A stretch of 49,124 bases of DNA from Coprothermobacter sp. (GTDB lineage Bacteria; Caldisericota; Caldisericia; Cryosericales; Cryosericaceae). How positions within the stretch are numbered: the first letter of the stretch is position 1; each line of letters starts with the position of its first letter. Below the pieces are notes generated by a model. It saw only the letters and a list, made by a program, of their open reading frames with translations, was not told where the DNA came from and did no database searches. The translations under genes and the position numbers were made by a program. Positions 46,353 to 49,124 of the stretch are shown piece after piece. The DNA lies in the NCBI GenBank assembly GCA_013824685.1, contig PNOG01000017.1, positions 1 through 49,124 of the forward strand, given 5' to 3'.

Positions 46353-48944
46353 ATGTACCTGCGCACCAGACTGCTCACAGTTGGTCTCATTGCCTTGACC
46401 GTCTTCGTTGCGGTGTTCTACGTGTTAGCTGGCGTGACGATCGACAGAACGTATGCGCGCCTCGACAGTGAGAACGTCGAGCGTCAGGTCCTGCGGGCAC
46501 ATTCGTACCTGGACTACGCTCTGGGCGCGTTCGGACGTACCTGCGAAGACTGGGCGTACTGGGACGATACCTATGAATTCGTCGTAGACCACAACAGAGC
46601 GTATGCAGACTCGAACCTTGCCCCCATCAGTCTTGCCACGATAGATGTGGATATCATGGTGTTTCTGGATACGAGCGGCAAGGTCGTCTATGCCGGGTTC
46701 GAAACCCCCACAAGCCAGGCTCCGAATGGCAGTCTGACAGACCTCGTCAGGCAATTCGGGCTCGGAACAGAGCTCTTGGCGCAGGCCATGCATCAGCCTG
46801 GCCTCACCGGCTACATGCTTGTCGGCGGACGCGTGGCGTTTGTGGCCGCGCGCCCTATTCTGACAAGCGCGAAGACCGGTCCGGCACAGGGAGCGCTGGT
46901 CTTCGTGCGCTATCTCGATGAAGCCTTCTTCGCCAGCATGGCTGAGACGGTCGGCGGCAATGTGACCATCCAGCCTGTCGGTCAAGTCCAGCTAGAGACT
47001 GTCGAGTCACAGGCGCTCGTCCTGCTCGCGGAGGGACACCCCACCGTGGGCCTGCCAGCAGGAACTGACGAGGTCCGCGGATTCACGAAGCTCACTGATC
47101 TCTCTGGAAGTACTATTCTCCTCCTCTCGACCACCGCACAGCCTACCCAGTCTGCCGAGATCGCCCGGCTGAAGCGCATACTTGTTACGGCCACCAGCAT
47201 AATAGGCGTCCTGCTGGCCGCCGTTGCCATTGTCACGATGAACCACTTCGTCCTGCAACGGATTACTTCGCTGGGACGCCAGGTTACGGAGGTCGGACAT
47301 ACCAGCGACCTCTCACTGCGCGTGCACCTGCCCGGCTCGGACGAACTCTCACAGCTGGCTACAGATGTCAACACAACCCTGGAATCGCTGCAACAGACTC
47401 AGCGGGACAAGGACCGGATAGCGGAGGAATTGGAGCGGGATCGGAAACGATTGCATGACTACTTCGACCACGCACACGACCTCATCTTCGCCTTGGACAC
47501 AGGTGACAAGGTGACCATGGTCAACCAGTCCGCATGCTCGGTTCTTGGGTACGAAGAGAAAGACCTGCTTGGTCGCAGCATCCTCGACATTGTCAGCCCG
47601 GACAGCCGCGAGTTCGTACTCATGGCCAACGACGATATCCGAAGCGGGGACGCTGTGTCGAGGACCGTCGACGTTCTGACACGTGACGGGGACCGCCGGA
47701 CCCTCGATCTGAGTGGCCAGCGCCTCTGGGACAACGGACAGGAGACAGGCACCTTCTACATCGCCCGGGACATCACCGATCGGCTTCGCATGGAACACGA
47801 GTTGCTGCACAATCAGGCCCTGGGATCGCTGGGAACGCTGGCCGCTGGGATCGCCCACGACTTCAACAACGTCCTGACGGTGGTCAAGGGAAACGTCTCC
47901 CTGGCAGACTCGTCTCTGGAGGAACCTACTGAGTCGCGGCACCACCTGGAGGTTGCGCGCGTAGCAGTGGACCGCGCTCAGGCTCTCGCCAGCCAGTTGC
48001 TGACCTTCTCCCGCGGTGGCGCTCCGGTCAAGGAGAACGTTGACGTCGAGTCCATCGTCCGGGAAGTGGCGCGATTTGCCCTCAGCGGATCGGGTATCTC
48101 ACTACAAGTGAGTGTCGATGGGGTCCTTCCCGCCGTGGGAGCTGACCGCAACCAGTTGTTTCAGGTCGTGCAGAATATCATCCTGAACGCGCGGGACGCA
48201 ATGCTGTCGGGGGGGACACTGGACATTGCTCTTCGCTGTCAGACCGTGTCGGAGGAGCATCCCTTCGGCATCGCCGCACCCGGAGACTACGTCGTCATCC
48301 GCATAGCAGATAGCGGTTCCGGCATTGCCCCGGAAGACATGAAGCTCCTGTTCGATCCCTTCTTCACGACAAAGCCTTCAGGACACGGGGTCGGCCTTTC
48401 AACGGCACGGTCCATAGCCAGGCGACACGGGGGAGACCTGCTCATCGAGTCGGTTGCAGACAAGGGAACGACGGTCTGGCTGTGCATGCCTGTCGCCCAT
48501 GGGCCTGTGACCCAAACCCGGCTCGCAAAGCCGGAGGGGGAGACTGTCTCCGCCACCGGCCGCCTCCTGGTCATGGATGACGAGCAGACCGTAGCTGACG
48601 TGACATGCGCCATGGCCCGGCGTCTTGGCTACCAGACGACCACCGTACCAGACGGGGAAGCCGCGCTCACAGTCTATGCGCAAGCAGTGACCGACCAGCG
48701 CCCCTTCGACCTGGTTATCATGGACCTGACGGTCCCGGGCGGCATGGGGGGTCGAGAAGCAGTCCAGAGACTGCACGAACTCTATCCCGACGCCCGCGTC
48801 ATCGTCTCCAGCGGCTACTCTGATGACGCTTCGATGGCCGAGTACACTCAGTGTGGCTTCATCGCATCCCTTGCCAAACCCTACACGATGGAGCAACTGG
48901 AGCACGTCCTGCGTGAATCGTCCAGGCCGCCATTGAGTTCATAG
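46353..48944 (+). CDS. CHASE4 hybrid sensor histidine kinase with PAS and receiver domains
   Basis: I start at 46353 (MYLRTRLLTVGLIALTVFVA) because the first membrane helix begins at once and a promoter ends 6 bases before it. The 863-residue protein has helix 1 (7-29) and an extracellular CHASE4 domain (about 35-260; CEDWAYWDDTYEFVVDHN, VDIMVFLDTSGKVVYAG). Helix 2 (276-298), HAMP (to ~355) and PAS (~370-480) follow. HisKA has the phosphorylatable His502 (GIAHDFNNVLTVVKGNV). An HATPase domain (IADSGSGIAPEDM, GHGVGLSTARSIA) and a receiver domain with Asp791 (DLVIMDLTVPGG) complete it. It senses an external ligand and passes phosphate internally to the receiver. No output regulator lies nearby, so a separate phosphotransfer protein is expected. 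Confidence 0.94.
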   Translation: MYLRTRLLTVGLIALTVFVAVFYVLAGVTIDRTYARLDSENVERQVLRAHSYLDYALGAFGRTCEDWAYWDDTYEFVVDHNRAYADSNLAPISLATIDVDIMVFLDTSGKVVYAGFETPTSQAPNGSLTDLVRQFGLGTELLAQAMHQPGLTGYMLVGGRVAFVAARPILTSAKTGPAQGALVFVRYLDEAFFASMAETVGGNVTIQPVGQVQLETVESQALVLLAEGHPTVGLPAGTDEVRGFTKLTDLSGSTILLLSTTAQPTQSAEIARLKRILVTATSIIGVLLAAVAIVTMNHFVLQRITSLGRQVTEVGHTSDLSLRVHLPGSDELSQLATDVNTTLESLQQTQRDKDRIAEELERDRKRLHDYFDHAHDLIFALDTGDKVTMVNQSACSVLGYEEKDLLGRSILDIVSPDSREFVLMANDDIRSGDAVSRTVDVLTRDGDRRTLDLSGQRLWDNGQETGTFYIARDITDRLRMEHELLHNQALGSLGTLAAGIAHDFNNVLTVVKGNVSLADSSLEEPTESRHHLEVARVAVDRAQALASQLLTFSRGGAPVKENVDVESIVREVARFALSGSGISLQVSVDGVLPAVGADRNQLFQVVQNIILNARDAMLSGGTLDIALRCQTVSEEHPFGIAAPGDYVVIRIADSGSGIAPEDMKLLFDPFFTTKPSGHGVGLSTARSIARRHGGDLLIESVADKGTTVWLCMPVAHGPVTQTRLAKPEGETVSATGRLLVMDDEQTVADVTCAMARRLGYQTTTVPDGEAALTVYAQAVTDQRPFDLVIMDLTVPGGMGGREAVQRLHELYPDARVIVSSGYSDDASMAEYTQCGFIASLAKPYTMEQLEHVLRESSRPPLSS

Positions 48945-48992
48945 CAGTAAGAGCCTGCCTTCGTCCAGTCACGTCCGGGGATGGTTTGTCTC

Positions 48993-49124
48993 CGTCGTTC
49001 CCCCGAGCCCTTTTGTCCAAGGCGAGGGGTGCTTCTCCGCGCAGGCGCAAACCCATCCTGTTCGTCGTTCCCCCCGAGCACTTTTTTCCCATGCGAGGGG
49101 TGCTCTCGCGAAGGCGGGAACCCA
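48993..49124. repeat. Two REP-type repeats, each split by a palindromic element (E and F)
   Basis: The host repeat reads CGTCGTTC ... CGCGAAGGCGGGAACCCA, as at 13767-13793. Copy one is interrupted at 49000-49033 by element E (CCCCCGAGCCC, TTTTGTCCAA, GGCGAGGGGTGCT). Copy two is interrupted at 49071-49104 by element F (CCCCCGAGCACTTTTTTCCC, ATGCGAGGGGTGCT). Removing either element restores a hairpin of the REP family. The kinase gene ends at 48944; nothing else is visible before the edge. Confidence 0.8.

Overview
The window is a stretch of GC-rich, gene-dense bacterial chromosome with no RNA genes, no CRISPR array and no intact transposase. The envelope proteins point to a bacterium with an S-layer: SLH domains, copper-amine-oxidase-N (stalk-type) domains, Asp-box propellers, and very long FnIII and YD-repeat proteins. 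A DUF3494 ice-binding domain carried on an SLH-anchored protein suggests a cold or freezing habitat. That mix resembles what I recall of Candidatus Cryosericum/Caldisericota permafrost genomes, but this taxonomic guess is inference and cannot be shown from the window alone.

Layout. (1) 1-10830, minus strand: an Rhs-like locus. It holds radC, a 2767-residue YD-repeat/RHS protein with an array of about 11 FnIII units spliced into its shell, and a tightly coupled cytoplasmic PQQ-type propeller. After these comes a second, truncated copy of the radC 3' end, its downstream promoter and the propeller 5' end. (2) 10954-13502, minus: a nitroreductase and a secreted HtrA-like protease with a stalk domain and FnIII units. 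(3) 13503-18747, plus: a REP-type hairpin cluster, then the DNA-repair operon sbcD-sbcC-nurA-like. (4) 18819-20917, minus: an AT-richer pair (universal stress protein and ArsB/SLC13-type transporter) that looks acquired. (5) 21146-25402, minus: a giant surface protein with a C-terminal membrane anchor. (6) 25553-29700: a 24-codon leader ORF coupled to an AlkZ-like winged-helix protein, an orphan UlaA-type PTS IIC gene and an RNB ribonuclease. (7) 29818-35783, plus: a complete pyrimidine operon after carbamoyl phosphate, pyrB-I-C-F-K-D-E. (8) 35825-38395: asd and aspartate kinase. (9) 38599-46106: the S-layer-anchored ice-binding protein, an Asp-box/InlB-repeat/stalk protein, decayed dockerin and SLH pieces, and an MFS exporter. 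(10) 46319-48944: a CHASE4 hybrid histidine kinase, followed by two interspersed repeats at the right edge.

The most striking feature is a family of about 34-bp palindromic elements, open in all six frames. They sit inside or at the ends of pyrB, pyrC, pyrF (three nested copies) and the nurA-like gene, and are also nested inside REP-type repeats at the window end. They behave like Rickettsia palindromic elements: they insert in frame and are translated as short peptide inserts of working genes. Other notable points are an inverted 32-bp repeat bracketing pyrE, a uniform 16-bp promoter spacer in most recognisable promoters, and two probably leaderless genes.
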